Positions 10,511-19,204 of a stretch of 49,651 nucleotides of DNA are shown one piece after another (positions within the stretch are counted from its first letter, which is position 1; each line of letters begins with the position of its first letter). The stretch is from positions 1 through 49,651 of the forward strand of contig WSYC01000006.1 in assembly GCA_009773635.1 (NCBI GenBank), read 5' to 3'. Source of the stretch: Beijerinckiaceae bacterium. GTDB lineage: Bacteria; Pseudomonadota; Alphaproteobacteria; Rhizobiales; Beijerinckiaceae. A model generated the notes under the pieces. The model was not told the origin of the DNA. It saw only the letters and a program-made list of their open reading frames with translations, and ran no database searches. The position numbers and the translations under genes are program-made.

Positions 10511-10705
10511 ATGGCAAAGCTACCTGCAAAAACCATCACTGTCGAACAATACGGCAGCCCGATCCGTCGTCCGAAGGATCAGCGCGCTACATTGATCGGC
10601 CTGAAGCTCAACAAGATCGGCCGTCGCTCGGTCCTTCTCGACAACCCCTCCACCCGGGGCATGGTCGCGAAGGTCGCGCACATGGTCCGCATTATCGAAG
10701 AGTGA
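10511..10705 (+). CDS. rpmD: 50S ribosomal protein L30
   Basis: L30 is a small 23S rRNA-binding protein. The 64-aa product has the family pattern: [34 protein letters not shown], then [17 protein letters not shown]. The ATG at 10511 follows the rpsE stop by 10 bp. rplO starts 10 bp downstream, giving the classical rpsE-rpmD-rplO order. Confidence 0.97.
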   Translation: MAKLPAKTITVEQYGSPIRRPKDQRATLIGLKLNKIGRRSVLLDNPSTRGMVAKVAHMVRIIEE

Positions 10706-10715
10706 GGGGCGAGAC

Positions 10716-11186
10716 ATGAAACTCACTGACCTCCGGGACAATGAAGGCGCAACCAAGAACCGTATGCGTGTCGGCCGTGGTATCGGCTCCGGCAAAGGCA
10801 AGACCGCCGGTCGCGGCGTGAAGGGCCAGAAGGCGCGTACGGGCGTTGCGATCAAGGGCTTCGAAGGCGGCCAGATGCCGCTGCATCGTCGCCTGCCGAA
10901 GCGTGGCTTCAACAACATCGGCGCGACCGATCTGAACGAGGTGAACCTCGGCCGGATCCAGGAAGCCGTGGACGCGGGCCGCCTCGACAAGAAGGCGACC
11001 GTGACGATCGAAACGCTGGTGGCGGCGGGCGTCTGCTCGAAGCCGCGCGACGGCGTCAAGATCCTCGGCGTCGGCGAACTCAAGGCGAAGCTCGCCTTTG
11101 AAGTCTTCCGGGCCTCCAAGAGCGCCGTTGCGGCGATCGAGAAGGCTGGCGGCTCCATCAAGGTGCTCGCGGAAGCAACCGCCTGA
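10716..11186 (+). CDS. rplO: 50S ribosomal protein L15
   Basis: L15 is a late-assembly 23S rRNA-binding protein. The 156-aa product begins [22 protein letters not shown], with the Gly-rich [18 protein letters not shown] and the conserved [17 protein letters not shown]. Ribosome site GAGGGGCGAGAC precedes the ATG. Unlike in E. coli, where secY follows closely, here a terminator-like hairpin and a palindromic repeat come next, so rplO probably ends a transcription unit. Confidence 0.98.
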   Translation: MKLTDLRDNEGATKNRMRVGRGIGSGKGKTAGRGVKGQKARTGVAIKGFEGGQMPLHRRLPKRGFNNIGATDLNEVNLGRIQEAVDAGRLDKKATVTIETLVAAGVCSKPRDGVKILGVGELKAKLAFEVFRASKSAVAAIEKAGGSIKVLAEATA

Positions 11187-11196
11187 TAAAACGATC

Positions 11197-11225
11197 CGGC
11201 GCCGGGGTGACAAATCCCGGCGCCG
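11197..11225 (+). terminator. Terminator-like hairpin after rplO
   Basis: A perfect 10-bp GC-rich stem, CGGCGCCGGG (11197-11206) against CCCGGCGCCG (11216-11225), starts 11 bp after the rplO stop codon; it is followed by TTCTT, a weak T-run. The rplO-secY gap is 291 bp. The structure could end or attenuate transcription between the ribosomal genes and secY. Confidence 0.6.
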
Positions 11226-11239
11226 TTCTTATGTGTGCG

Positions 11240-11286
11240 GCATGCCGTTCTCGCAAAAACCGGATTCCACTTTTTGCGCGGCGTGC
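11240..11286. repeat. Dispersed palindromic repeat, copy B (reverse orientation)
   Basis: This copy reads in the opposite sense to the others: GCAAAAACCGGATTCCACTT is the reverse of the shared GTGG...CCGG core. Outer arms GCATGCCG (11240-11247) and CGGCGTGC (11279-11286) match with one wobble pair. It lies between the rplO hairpin and secY. The 190 bp between the repeat and secY contain no gene; a promoter for secY may be there but was not recognised. Confidence 0.65.
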
Positions 11287-11477
11287 ACTCTTTCGACGGA
11301 AGATCTGTGAGGTATCTTTCGCCGGAACTTGAGCGCTGACCTTCCGCGCCCCGTTTCTCCGGTGGAATCCCGCTGAAACAGATCTTCTGACCAGGCAACG
11401 CTCGTTGGGGCTTGGCTGTCGATCAAACGGATCGGATTCGCGCGCTTCGGCGTCCGGCGATATCCAAAGGGGACGAC

Positions 11478-12809
11478 ATGGCATCGGCAGCAGAACAGCT
11501 TGCAGCAAATCTCAATTTTGGCGCTCTGGCGAAGGCCGAGGAGCTGAAAAAGCGGATCTGGTTCACGCTCGGCGCGTTGCTGGTCTATCGTCTGGGCACC
11601 TATATTCCGCTGCCGGGGATCAACCCCGAGGCTCTGGCGGATGTATTCAAGCAGCAGCAGGCCGGTGTGCTCGGCCTCTTCAACATGTTTTCCGGTGGTG
11701 CGGTCGGGCGTCTGGCGATCTTCGCGCTCAACATCATGCCGTATATCTCGGCCTCGATCATCATCCAGCTGATGACGACGGTCTCGCCGAGCCTTGAGGC
11801 GCTCAAGAAAGAGGGCGAATCGGGCCGTCGGCAGATCAACCAGTACACGCGCTATCTGACCGTGCTGCTGGCGCTGTTCCAGTCTTATGGCATCGGCGCG
11901 GGGCTCCAGACTTCGGGTGCGATCGTCCAGAACCCCGGCCCGTTCTTCCTGCTCTCGACCGTGATCACCCTCACCGGTGGCACGCTGTTCCTGATGTGGC
12001 TCGGTGAGCAGATCACCAGCCGCGGGATTGGCAACGGCACCTCGCTGATCATCTTCGCGGGCATCGTCGCCGAACTGCCGTCCGCAATCGCCGGCACGCT
12101 GGAACTGGGCCGGCAGGGCGCGATCTCAACCGGTCTGATCATCGGCGTGCTCCTGATGTCGGTGGCTGTCGTGGCCTTCATCGTCTTCATGGAGCGGGCG
12201 CAGCGCCGCCTGCTGATCAATTATCCGAAGCGACAGATGGGCAACAAGGTCTACGAGGGCCAGACGTCCTTCCTGCCGCTCAAGCTCAACACCTCCGGCG
12301 TGATCCCGCCGATCTTCGCCTCGTCCTTGCTGCTGATGCCGACGACGATCGCGAGCTTCGCGCAGGCGGGCGGGCCGCAGTGGCTCCAGACCATGAACAC
12401 CTATCTCGGGCATGGCCGGCCGCTCTACATGCTGCTCTACGCGGCGTTGATCATCTTCTTCGCCTTCTTCTACACCGCGATTGTCTTCAACCCGACCGAG
12501 ACAGCGGATAACCTCAAGAAGCACGGCGGCTTCATTCCGGGCATCCGCCCCGGCGAGAAGACGGCGTCCTATATCGATTACGTCCTCTCCCGCATCACCG
12601 TCATCGGTGCGGCCTATCTCACCGTCATTTGTCTCTTACCCGAATTCCTAATTTCGGCGGCTTCGCTTCCGTTCTATTTCGGGGGCACATCGATCCTGAT
12701 TGTCGTTTCAGTCACGATGGATACAGTGGCCCAGGTGCACGGGTATCTGCTCGCGCACCAGTATGAGGGTCTCGTGAAGAAGGCCAAATTGCGGGGGAGC
12801 AAGCGCTGA
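11478..12809 (+). CDS. secY: Preprotein translocase subunit SecY
   Basis: SecY is the channel of the Sec translocon in the cytoplasmic membrane, acting with SecE, SecG and SecA. The 443-aa product has ten predicted membrane segments; conserved stretches include [38 protein letters not shown] and the cytoplasmic loop [13 protein letters not shown]. The open frame starts at 11412, but the ATG at 11478 has the ribosome site AAAGGGGACGAC and gives the normal N-terminus ([27 protein letters not shown]). The stop codon overlaps the adk start (TGATG), so the two are cotranslated. Confidence 0.98.
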   Translation: MASAAEQLAANLNFGALAKAEELKKRIWFTLGALLVYRLGTYIPLPGINPEALADVFKQQQAGVLGLFNMFSGGAVGRLAIFALNIMPYISASIIIQLMTTVSPSLEALKKEGESGRRQINQYTRYLTVLLALFQSYGIGAGLQTSGAIVQNPGPFFLLSTVITLTGGTLFLMWLGEQITSRGIGNGTSLIIFAGIVAELPSAIAGTLELGRQGAISTGLIIGVLLMSVAVVAFIVFMERAQRRLLINYPKRQMGNKVYEGQTSFLPLKLNTSGVIPPIFASSLLLMPTTIASFAQAGGPQWLQTMNTYLGHGRPLYMLLYAALIIFFAFFYTAIVFNPTETADNLKKHGGFIPGIRPGEKTASYIDYVLSRITVIGAAYLTVICLLPEFLISAASLPFYFGGTSILIVVSVTMDTVAQVHGYLLAHQYEGLVKKAKLRGSKR

Positions 12810-13390
12810 TGAGATTGATTTTGCTGGGACCGCCCGGCGCAGGGAAGGGTACGCAGGCGCAACGTCTGGTGACCAAGCACGGTATCGTCCAGCTCTCGAC
12901 CGGCGACATGTTGCGCGCCGCGGTCGCAGCCGGAACCCCGGTTGGCCTCAAGGCCAAGGCGGTGATGGAGTCGGGTGGTCTGGTTTCGGATGAGATCGTC
13001 ATCGGCATCATCCGGGATCGAATCGCTGAACCGGACGCCGCGAAAGGTTTTATTCTCGACGGGTTTCCGCGCACGGTCGCGCAGGCCGAGGCGCTGGAGG
13101 CGATGCTCACCGAGCAGAAGCTGAAGCTGGATGCCGTCATCGAGCTCGAGGTCGACCAGAACGCGCTCGTCGGGCGGATTGTCCATCGCGCGGAGGAGGC
13201 GAAGGCCGCCGGCCAGCCCGTCCGCAAGGATGATGACCCGGAAGTCTTCAAGACCCGCCTTGCCGCCTACAACCGCGATACGGCTGCCGTAACGCCGTTT
13301 TATGCCGCCAAGGGCCAGTTGAAGAAGGTGGATGGCATGAAGCCGATCACCGAGGTGGCCGGGGCCATTGACGCGATCCTCGGCGGCTGA
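12809..13390 (+). CDS. adk: Adenylate kinase (short LID form)
   Basis: Adenylate kinase balances ATP, ADP and AMP (ATP + AMP = 2 ADP) in the cytoplasm. The 193-aa product has the P-loop GPPGAGKGT at residues 7-15, the AMP-site [11 protein letters not shown] and DGFPRT. The LID segment is short (about [17 protein letters not shown]) and has no zinc cysteines; this matches the roughly 190-aa adenylate kinases of many alphaproteobacteria. It overlaps the secY stop codon by one base. A 336-bp gap with promoter-like elements follows. Confidence 0.97.
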   Translation: MRLILLGPPGAGKGTQAQRLVTKHGIVQLSTGDMLRAAVAAGTPVGLKAKAVMESGGLVSDEIVIGIIRDRIAEPDAAKGFILDGFPRTVAQAEALEAMLTEQKLKLDAVIELEVDQNALVGRIVHRAEEAKAAGQPVRKDDDPEVFKTRLAAYNRDTAAVTPFYAAKGQLKKVDGMKPITEVAGAIDAILGG

Positions 13391-13482
13391 CGCTGCCGGA
13401 ATGACAGGGGCGGACGCCAGGCGCGACCGCTCCGAGAGGCCGGGAAAGGCGGGTAACCCTCGCGTTTTCGGCAGAATGGGGC

Positions 13483-13511
13483 TTGACGGGACGGGGCATC
13501 GCCTTTATCCG
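13483..13511 (+). promoter_or_regulatory. Candidate promoter 1 upstream of rpsM
   Basis: TTGACG (13483-13488) is followed after 16-17 bp by TTATCC/TATCCG. This lies in the 336-bp adk-rpsM gap (13391-13726), which holds no gene. The -35 match is good and the -10 weak. Reading starts 216-240 bp before rpsM, leaving a long leader. Confidence 0.4.
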
Positions 13512-13608
13512 CAGACCTCTTACTGGTGAGGCCGTTCGCGCGGGGTAACTCGCGCGCTTTCGCTTTTGTTTCTACGCCCTTCGATCCGGGCTCGAAACCT
13601 CACCGGGA

Positions 13609-13633
13609 TCCGTTTTGAACGGAACAGTTTTTT
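13609..13633 (+). other. Small hairpin with T-run in the rpsM leader
   Basis: TCCGTT (13609-13614) and AACGGA (13618-13623) form a 6-bp stem with a 3-nt loop, followed by ACAGTTTTTTG. The order is that of a weak intrinsic terminator and it lies between the two candidate promoters, so it could end read-through from the first. The stem is short and the call is uncertain. Confidence 0.3.
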
Positions 13634-13652
13634 GAGCGGAGGCAGCGTCGGT

Positions 13653-13680
13653 TTGACGGGGCTTTCCGGGCTTCTAATCG
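13653..13680 (+). promoter_or_regulatory. Candidate promoter 2 upstream of rpsM
   Basis: TTGACG (13653-13658), 16-bp spacer, TAATCG (13675-13680). This is a better match to a housekeeping alphaproteobacterial promoter than the upstream candidate and would start transcription about 40 bp before rpsM. Both candidates share the TTGACGGG start. It suggests that rpsM-rpsK-rpoA-rplQ can be transcribed apart from secY-adk. Confidence 0.5.
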
Positions 13681-13726
13681 CGGGCACCACCGGGTTCGGG
13701 GTGTCACGCAACCAAGGAGAGACGAC

Positions 13727-14095
13727 GTGGCGCGTATCGCGGGCGTGAACATTCCAACTTCCAAGCGCGTATGCATCGCGCTGCGCTATATTCACGGCAT
13801 CGGCCCGGTGAATGCCGTCGAGATCTGTGAGAAGGTCGGCATTCCGCTGGAGCGCCGCGTCAATCAGCTCACCGATCAGGAAGTCCTCCAGATCCGCGAG
13901 ACGATCGACCGTGACTATCAGGTCGAGGGTGATCTTCGCCGCGAAGTCGCGATGAACATCAAGCGGCTGATGGATCTGGGTTGCTATCGCGGCCTGCGCC
14001 ATCGTCGTGGCCTGCCGGTCCGTGGTCAGCGCACGCATACCAATGCGCGCACCCGGAAGGGCAAGTCGAAGCCGATCCAGGGCAAGAAGAAGTAA
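13727..14095 (+). CDS. rpsM: 30S ribosomal protein S13 (GTG start)
   Basis: S13 forms intersubunit bridges and touches P-site tRNA. The 122-aa product begins with GTG at 13727 behind AAGGAGAGACGAC ([15 protein letters not shown]) and has the H2TH region and the basic tail [23 protein letters not shown]. The GTG start is the only one that gives the conserved N-terminus. Candidate promoters lie in the gap before it; rpsK follows 75 bp later. Confidence 0.98.
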   Translation: MARIAGVNIPTSKRVCIALRYIHGIGPVNAVEICEKVGIPLERRVNQLTDQEVLQIRETIDRDYQVEGDLRREVAMNIKRLMDLGCYRGLRHRRGLPVRGQRTHTNARTRKGKSKPIQGKKK

Positions 14096-14170
14096 CTCCG
14101 CACGTAACGGTTTTTCCGCGGTGCCGCTCCGGTGCCGCATCAGGTTCGAGACACGAAGGCTCAAGACAGT

Positions 14171-14560
14171 ATGGCCAAGGAAGCTCAACGTATTCGCCGC
14201 CGCGAACGCAAGAACATCGTTTCTGGCGTCGCGCATGTGAATGCCTCGTTCAATAACACGATGATCACGATCACCGATGCCCAGGGCAACGCGATTTCGT
14301 GGTCGTCCTCGGGCACGATGGGCTTCAAGGGCTCCAAGAAGTCGACGCCGTATGCCGCGCAGGTTGCCGCTGAAGATGCAGCCCGCAAGGCTGCCGAGCA
14401 CGGCATGCGCACGCTTGAGGTCGAGGTTTCGGGCCCGGGTTCGGGGCGTGAATCGGCGCTCCGCGCGCTGCAGGCCGCCGGCTTCACCGTGACCTCGATC
14501 CGCGACGTGACGCCGATCCCGCACAACGGATGCCGCCCGCGCAAGCGCCGCCGCGTCTGA
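14171..14560 (+). CDS. rpsK: 30S ribosomal protein S11
   Basis: S11 lies on the platform of the small subunit near the anti-Shine-Dalgarno region. Starting at the ATG at 14171 the product has 129 aa: [20 protein letters not shown], then [19 protein letters not shown] and the conserved end [15 protein letters not shown]. The open frame begins at 14132 but the upstream residues are not conserved. In E. coli rpsD would follow; here rpoA comes next, the usual alphaproteobacterial order. Confidence 0.98.
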   Translation: MAKEAQRIRRRERKNIVSGVAHVNASFNNTMITITDAQGNAISWSSSGTMGFKGSKKSTPYAAQVAAEDAARKAAEHGMRTLEVEVSGPGSGRESALRALQAAGFTVTSIRDVTPIPHNGCRPRKRRRV

Positions 14561-14580
14561 TTTTCAAGACTGACGAAGTG

Positions 14581-14608
14581 CGGGTGCCGCGAATGGTCGT
14601 GGCGCCCG
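14581..14608 (+). other. Intercistronic hairpin rpsK-rpoA
   Basis: CGGGTGCC (14581-14588) can pair with GGCGCCCG (14601-14608), with one G-T pair and a 12-nt loop. There is no T-run, so this is unlikely to be a terminator; it could be a processing or mRNA stability element in the 85-bp gap. Confidence 0.3.
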
Positions 14609-14645
14609 ATTGCTGTTTCCGGGATAGAGCCAAGGATATTTCAAC

Positions 14646-15662
14646 GTGATCCAGAAGAATTGGCAGGACCTGATCAAGCCGACGAAGCTCGAGATTTCGG
14701 GCGGGGAAGATCCGGCGCGCGTGGCGACGATCGTTGCCGAGCCGCTTGAGCGTGGCTTCGGCATGACGCTGGGCAACTCGCTGCGTCGCATCCTGCTGTC
14801 CTCGCTGCAGGGCGCGGCGGTGACCGCGATCCACATCGACGGCGTGTTGCACGAGTTCTCCTCGATTGCCGGCGTGCGTGAAGATGTCACCGACATCGTC
14901 CTGAACATCAAGGACGTCGCGCTCAAGATGCAGGGCGAAGGCACCAAGCGCCTCATCCTGCGCAAGCAGGGTCCGGGCGTTGTCACGGCCGGTGACATCC
15001 AGGTAACCGGTGATATCGAGGTTCTGAACCCGGAACTCGAACTCTGCACGCTGGACGATGGCGCCGAGCTGCGCATGGAGCTGCACGTTTCGACCGGCAA
15101 GGGCTATGTCCCGGCCGAGCGTAACCGCGCCGAGGATTCGATGATCGGCCTCATTCCGGTCGACAGCCTGTTTTCTCCGGTCCGCAAGGTTTCCTACCGT
15201 GTCGAGAACACCCGTTCGGGTCAGGTTCTCGATTACGACAAGCTGACGATGACGATCGAGACCAACGGCGCGATCACGCCGGAAGATGCCGTCGCCTATT
15301 CGGCGCGCATCCTTCAGGATCAGCTCGAGATCTTCCTCAACTTCGAGGAGCCGAAGAAGCCCGAGACGCAGGCGACCATCCCTGATCTCGCGTTCAACCC
15401 GGCGCTGCTCAAGAAGGTCGACGAGCTCGAACTCTCGGTCCGTTCGGCCAACTGCCTCAAGAACGACAACATCGTCTACATCGGCGACCTCATCCAGAAG
15501 ACCGAGAGCGAAATGCTGCGCACGCCGAACTTCGGCCGCAAGTCGCTCAACGAAATCAAGGAAGTGCTGGCGCAGATGGGCCTCCACCTCGGCATGGAAG
15601 TGCAGGGCTGGCCGCCGGAAAACATCGAAGACCTCGCCAAGCGTTTCGAGGAACACTACTGA
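14646..15662 (+). CDS. rpoA: RNA polymerase alpha subunit (GTG start)
   Basis: The alpha subunit dimerises to start RNA polymerase assembly and its C-terminal domain contacts UP elements and activators. The 338-aa product starts with GTG at 14646 behind AAGGATATTTCAAC. The N-terminal domain holds [25 protein letters not shown]; the C-terminal domain (about residues 255-325) holds [20 protein letters not shown] and [21 protein letters not shown] with helix-hairpin-helix-like elements. Normal alphaproteobacterial length. rplQ follows after 125 bp. Confidence 0.99.
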   Translation: MIQKNWQDLIKPTKLEISGGEDPARVATIVAEPLERGFGMTLGNSLRRILLSSLQGAAVTAIHIDGVLHEFSSIAGVREDVTDIVLNIKDVALKMQGEGTKRLILRKQGPGVVTAGDIQVTGDIEVLNPELELCTLDDGAELRMELHVSTGKGYVPAERNRAEDSMIGLIPVDSLFSPVRKVSYRVENTRSGQVLDYDKLTMTIETNGAITPEDAVAYSARILQDQLEIFLNFEEPKKPETQATIPDLAFNPALLKKVDELELSVRSANCLKNDNIVYIGDLIQKTESEMLRTPNFGRKSLNEIKEVLAQMGLHLGMEVQGWPPENIEDLAKRFEEHY

Positions 15663-15684
15663 GTTTCGACATCGCGTCGATTTC

Positions 15685-15704
15685 CCGGGCGCTTCGGCGC
15701 CCGG
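15685..15704 (+). other. Stable TTCG-loop hairpin between rpoA and rplQ
   Basis: CCGGGCGC (15685-15692) and GCGCCCGG (15697-15704) pair perfectly around the loop TTCG. The C(TTCG)G closing is that of an exceptionally stable RNA tetraloop. No T-run follows, so it is more likely an intercistronic stability or processing element, or a pause site, than a terminator. Confidence 0.5.
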
Positions 15705-15787
15705 TTCGTTCGGGAAGGGCAAAAGTCCTCCCAATAAAGGTCGACCGTTCCGTGGCACGGCGGTCGTCATAAGCAAGGAGAGCCAAC

Positions 15788-16213
15788 ATGCATCACGGTT
15801 TCCGTGGCCGTCGTTTCGGCCGTACGTCCAGCCATCGTCAGGCGATGTTCGCCAACCTGTCGCAGTCGCTCATCACGCATGAGCAGATCCTGACGACGCT
15901 GCCGAAGGCCAAGGATCTTCGCCCCATCGTCGAGAAGCTCGTTACCCTCGGCAAGCGCGGTGACCTGCATGCGCGCCGTCAGGCGATCGCGCAGATCAAG
16001 GACGAGAGCGTCGTGCGCAAGCTGTTCGACGTCATCGCCAAGCGCTATGCTGGCCGCAGCGGCGGTTACCTCCGCATCATGAAGGCCGGTTTCCGCTACG
16101 GCGATGCCGCCCCGATGGCAGTGATCGAATTCGTCGACCGCGATGTCGATGCGAAGGGCAAGGCCGACAAGGCGCGCGCCGCCGCCTCGGCGTCTGACGT
16201 CGCTGCCAGCTGA
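15788..16213 (+). CDS. rplQ: 50S ribosomal protein L17
   Basis: L17 is a large-subunit protein near the exit tunnel. The 141-aa product has the invariant N-terminus [29 protein letters not shown] followed by [26 protein letters not shown]. The C-terminal Ala/Lys-rich tail is longer than in E. coli. Ribosome site AAGGAGAGCCAAC. It is the last ribosomal gene of the block and is followed by a strong terminator. Confidence 0.98.
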   Translation: MHHGFRGRRFGRTSSHRQAMFANLSQSLITHEQILTTLPKAKDLRPIVEKLVTLGKRGDLHARRQAIAQIKDESVVRKLFDVIAKRYAGRSGGYLRIMKAGFRYGDAAPMAVIEFVDRDVDAKGKADKARAAASASDVAAS

Positions 16214-16238
16214 TTGGCCGCGCTCGAACAAGGTTTGG

Positions 16239-16265
16239 AAAAAGGCGGCTTCGGTCGCCTTTTTT
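16239..16265 (+). terminator. Rho-independent terminator closing the ribosomal block
   Basis: AAAAAGGCG (16239-16247) pairs with CGCC followed by TTTTTT (16256-16265); inside it GC...GT closes a TTCG tetraloop. Stem, stable loop and T-run make this a textbook intrinsic terminator, 26 bp after the rplQ stop. Confidence 0.9.
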
Positions 16266-16360
16266 ATTGCCTGGAGCGCGCGGACGCGCCGTTTGCCGCA
16301 AAGCTGACGCGACCGCGTGCGAATCCTGTATCAAAGGGACATCTGAAACGAGGTGGTGAG

Positions 16361-17767
16361 ATGAAGCGGCTGCAACTGGCTCTGTTGGCAATGATGATCG
16401 CGGGCAGCGCGGCGGCGCAGGGGCTCGACAGTCTTGGCCTGCGCAAGGCCCCGCCGGCGTCAAAAGCCGATATGGCGATGTCGTTTGCGCCGATCGTCAA
16501 GGCGGCGGCCCCGGCGGTGGTGAACGTCTACGCCTCGCAAAAGCAGAGCAAGGCGCGCAACCCCTTCGAGGGCGATCCGTTCTTCGAACGGTTTTTCGGC
16601 GGGCTCGCCCAGCCGGAGCGCGCGCGCCAGTCGGTAGGCTCGGGCGTGCTGGTCGCGAAGGATGGTATTGTCATCACCAACCACCACGTGATCGAGGGGA
16701 TGAGCGAGATCAAGGTCGCGCTCTCCGACCGGCGCGAGTTCGAGGCCGAGGTCAAGCTGCGCGACCCGAAGACCGACCTTGCGGTGCTGCACATCAAATC
16801 GTCCGAAAATTTTCCGTTTCTCGACTTCGGTGATTCCGACAAGCTGGAGGTTGGTGATCTCGTCCTCGCGATTGGCAATCCGTTCGGTGTCGGGCAGACG
16901 GTGACGCAGGGCATTGTTTCGGCGTTGGCGCGCACGCAGGTCGGCGTCGCGGACTATCAGTTCTTCATCCAGACCGATGCCGCGATCAATCCCGGCAATT
17001 CCGGCGGTGCGCTGGTGGATATGCAGGGCCGCGTGATCGGCATCAACACGGCGATCTTCTCGAAATCCGGCGGCAGCCACGGCATCGGCTTTGCGATTCC
17101 GGTCAATATGGTTCGTGCGGTGATGGAAAGCGCGCGGACCGGTGGCGGTATCGTGCGGCGGCCGTGGTTTGGTGCCTCGCTCCAGCCGGTGACGGCGGAA
17201 CTGGCGGAAACGCTGTCGTTGGCGCGGCCAATCGGCGCGCTGGTCGCGGGCGTCGTGGCCGGCGGACCGGCGGAACAGGCCGGCATCAAGCGGCTCGACG
17301 TGATCACGGCGGTTGATGGCGTCGAGATCGATGACCCGGACGGATTCGGCTACCGCTTTGCCACCAAGCAACTCGGCGGCGCGGTGAAGCTGACACTGCT
17401 GCGCGCCGGCAAGAAGCAGGATGTTTCCCTCAAGCTGATCGCCGCGCCGGAAACGCCGCCGCGTAGCCCCGTCACCATCAAGGGCAATTCGCCGTTTCAG
17501 GGCATGACGGTGCTGAATATTTCGCCGGCGGTGAAGGAGGAACTGTCGATCAGCGGGATCGAGTCCGGTGTCGTGGTCGGAGATATCGAGGCAGGCTCTG
17601 CGGCAGAGCAGGTCGGCTTCCAGAAGGGCGACGTGATCATCGCCCTCAACGGTCAACGGATCGAGGAGACTGCTGCGCTCGACAAGGCGACGAAGGGGCG
17701 GACCTATCTCTGGCGCGTTACCTTCAATCGCGGCGGACAGACGTTCACCTCCGCATTCGGGGGCTGA
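16361..17767 (+). CDS. Periplasmic HtrA/DegP-type serine protease with two PDZ domains
   Basis: Deg-type proteases degrade or refold damaged proteins in the periplasm. From the ATG at 16361 (ribosome site GAGGTGGTGAG) the product has 468 aa, with a Sec signal peptide (MKRLQLALLAMMIAGSAAAQ). The trypsin-like domain carries the triad His109 (TNHHV), Asp139 (KTDLAV) and Ser214 (NPGNSGGAL). PDZ1 covers about residues 260-355 and PDZ2 about 375-465. The open frame reaches back to 16214, but the signal peptide fixes the start. Alphaproteobacteria carry several Deg paralogues (DegP, DegQ, DegS types); this one lacks a membrane anchor, so DegP/DegQ-like is most likely. It lies alone between the ribosomal terminator and rarA. 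Confidence 0.95.
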   Translation: MKRLQLALLAMMIAGSAAAQGLDSLGLRKAPPASKADMAMSFAPIVKAAAPAVVNVYASQKQSKARNPFEGDPFFERFFGGLAQPERARQSVGSGVLVAKDGIVITNHHVIEGMSEIKVALSDRREFEAEVKLRDPKTDLAVLHIKSSENFPFLDFGDSDKLEVGDLVLAIGNPFGVGQTVTQGIVSALARTQVGVADYQFFIQTDAAINPGNSGGALVDMQGRVIGINTAIFSKSGGSHGIGFAIPVNMVRAVMESARTGGGIVRRPWFGASLQPVTAELAETLSLARPIGALVAGVVAGGPAEQAGIKRLDVITAVDGVEIDDPDGFGYRFATKQLGGAVKLTLLRAGKKQDVSLKLIAAPETPPRSPVTIKGNSPFQGMTVLNISPAVKEELSISGIESGVVVGDIEAGSAAEQVGFQKGDVIIALNGQRIEETAALDKATKGRTYLWRVTFNRGGQTFTSAFGG

Positions 17768-17768
17768 A

Positions 17769-17813
17769 GCATGGTGCGCAAAAGTGGGTGCCGGTTTTGC
17801 GATCACACCGTGC
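17769..17813. repeat. Dispersed palindromic repeat, copy C
   Basis: Outer arms GCATGGTG (17769-17776) and CACCGTGC (17806-17813) pair with one G-T; the core is GCAAAAGTGGGTGCCGGTTTTG. It starts one base after the protease stop codon and ends 20 bp before the proposed rarA start. If rarA began at the in-frame GTG at 17788 it would lie inside this repeat, which argues for the later start. Confidence 0.7.
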
Positions 17814-17832
17814 GGCGGGATGGAGGCTGAAG

Positions 17833-19137
17833 GTGCTCGAAAAAGGCACGAGCCTTGATGAAAACGGCGACATCAACCGCCCGCTGGCGGACCGGATGCG
17901 GCCGGAAGTTCTGGCTGATCTTGTCGGGCAGGAGCATCTGACCGGCGAGGGCGGCGCGCTTCGCCGGCTCGTGAATTCCGGTTCGGTCGGCTCGCTCATC
18001 CTCTGGGGCCCGCCCGGCACGGGCAAGACCACCGTGGCGCGCCTCCTCGCGCATGAAACCGATCTTGCCTTCGAGCAGGTCTCGGCGATTTTCTCCGGCG
18101 TCGCTGATCTCAAGAAGGTCTTCGAGGCCGCGCGCACGCGGCGCAGGATGGGGCAGGGCACGCTGCTCTTTGTCGATGAGATCCACCGCTTCAACCGCGC
18201 GCAGCAGGACAGTTTCCTCCCGGTGATGGAAGACGGCACGATCACGCTGATCGGTGCCACGACGGAAAATCCGTCGTTCGCGCTCAACGCCGCACTGCTC
18301 TCCCGCGCGCGGGTGCTGACGTTCAAGTCGCTCGACGAGGACGCGATCCTGCGCCTGCTGACCCGCGCTGAAACCGTGGTCGGGACGCCGTTACCGCTCA
18401 CCGAGGATGCCCGCGCCGCACTCGCGCGCATGGCGGACGGGGACGGGCGTGCTGCGCTGACGCTCGCCGAGGAAATCTGGCGGGCGGCGGAGCCGGGTGA
18501 AGCCTTTGACGAGGCCGGGTTGCAGGCGGTGATCCAGCGCCGCGCGCCGATCTACGACAAGAGCGAGGACGGGCACTACAACCTGATTTCCGCCCTCCAC
18601 AAGACCATCCGCGGTTCGGACCCGGATGCCGCGCTCTACTATTTCTGCCGCATGTGCGACGCGGGCGAGGACCCGCGCTTTCTCGCCCGCCGGCTGGTGC
18701 GCATGGCGGTGGAGGATATCGGGCTGGCGGACCCGCAGGCGCTGGTGCATGCCCGCGCGGCGGCGGAAGCCTACGAGCAGCTCGGCTCGCCGGAAGGGGA
18801 GCTGGCGCTCGCCAATGCCGTGATCTACCTCGCGACCGCGCCGAAATCGAACGCGGCCTATGTCGCCTGGAAAGCGGCGGTGCGGGTTGCCAAGGATGCG
18901 GGTTCGATCACACCGCCCAAAACCATCCTCAACGCACCGACGAAATTCATGAAGACCGAGGGCTACGGCGCCGGCTACGCCTACGACCACGACGCGCCAC
19001 ATGCCTTTTCGGGGCAGGATTACTGGCCGGAAGCCTTGGGGCGGCAGCGCTTCTATGATCCGCCGGAACGCGGCTTCGAGCGCGAAATCCGCAAGCGGCT
19101 CGAATTCTGGGACAAGCTCAGGCGCGAGCGCGGTTGA
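17833..19137 (+). CDS. rarA: Replication-associated recombination protein RarA (MgsA)
   Basis: RarA is an AAA+ ATPase related to clamp loaders that acts at stalled replication forks. The 434-aa product has Walker A GPPGTGKTT, Walker B LLFVDEIHRFN, sensor 1 GATTENPSF and the C-terminal tetramerisation region ending in HAFSGQDYWPE and ERGFEREIRKRLEFW. The GTG at 17833 is chosen because it has GGAGG 6 nt upstream and because an earlier GTG (17788) would place the start inside a palindromic repeat. Its 3' end faces the EF-hand gene, with a palindrome between that may end both transcripts. Confidence 0.95.
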   Translation: MLEKGTSLDENGDINRPLADRMRPEVLADLVGQEHLTGEGGALRRLVNSGSVGSLILWGPPGTGKTTVARLLAHETDLAFEQVSAIFSGVADLKKVFEAARTRRRMGQGTLLFVDEIHRFNRAQQDSFLPVMEDGTITLIGATTENPSFALNAALLSRARVLTFKSLDEDAILRLLTRAETVVGTPLPLTEDARAALARMADGDGRAALTLAEEIWRAAEPGEAFDEAGLQAVIQRRAPIYDKSEDGHYNLISALHKTIRGSDPDAALYYFCRMCDAGEDPRFLARRLVRMAVEDIGLADPQALVHARAAAEAYEQLGSPEGELALANAVIYLATAPKSNAAYVAWKAAVRVAKDAGSITPPKTILNAPTKFMKTEGYGAGYAYDHDAPHAFSGQDYWPEALGRQRFYDPPERGFEREIRKRLEFWDKLRRERG

Positions 19138-19162
19138 TGATGTCAGGCTGCGGGCGTCAGGA

Positions 19163-19190
19163 ACCATGCCCGGAGGGTGCCGGGCATGGT
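19163..19190. repeat. Palindrome 1 (ACCATGCCCGG arms), possible bidirectional terminator
   Basis: ACCATGCCCGG (19163-19173) and CCGGGCATGGT (19180-19190) pair perfectly over 11 bp with loop AGGGTG. It lies between the converging rarA and EF-hand genes. A copy with one loop change stands at 20090-20115 downstream of the next minus-strand gene, so this is a repeated element, not a unique hairpin. There is no T-run. Confidence 0.7.
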
Positions 19191-19204
19191 GTTCGAAAAG
19201 GGGC

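Noticed and set aside
14096-14645. Missing rpsD between rpsK and rpoA as a sign of deletion
   Set aside because: Absence of rpsD from this place is normal in alphaproteobacteria.
14484-15776. 430-aa open frame antisense to rpoA
   Set aside because: rpoA is certain on the plus strand; the antisense product is rich in Arg/Asp/His with no recognisable domain.
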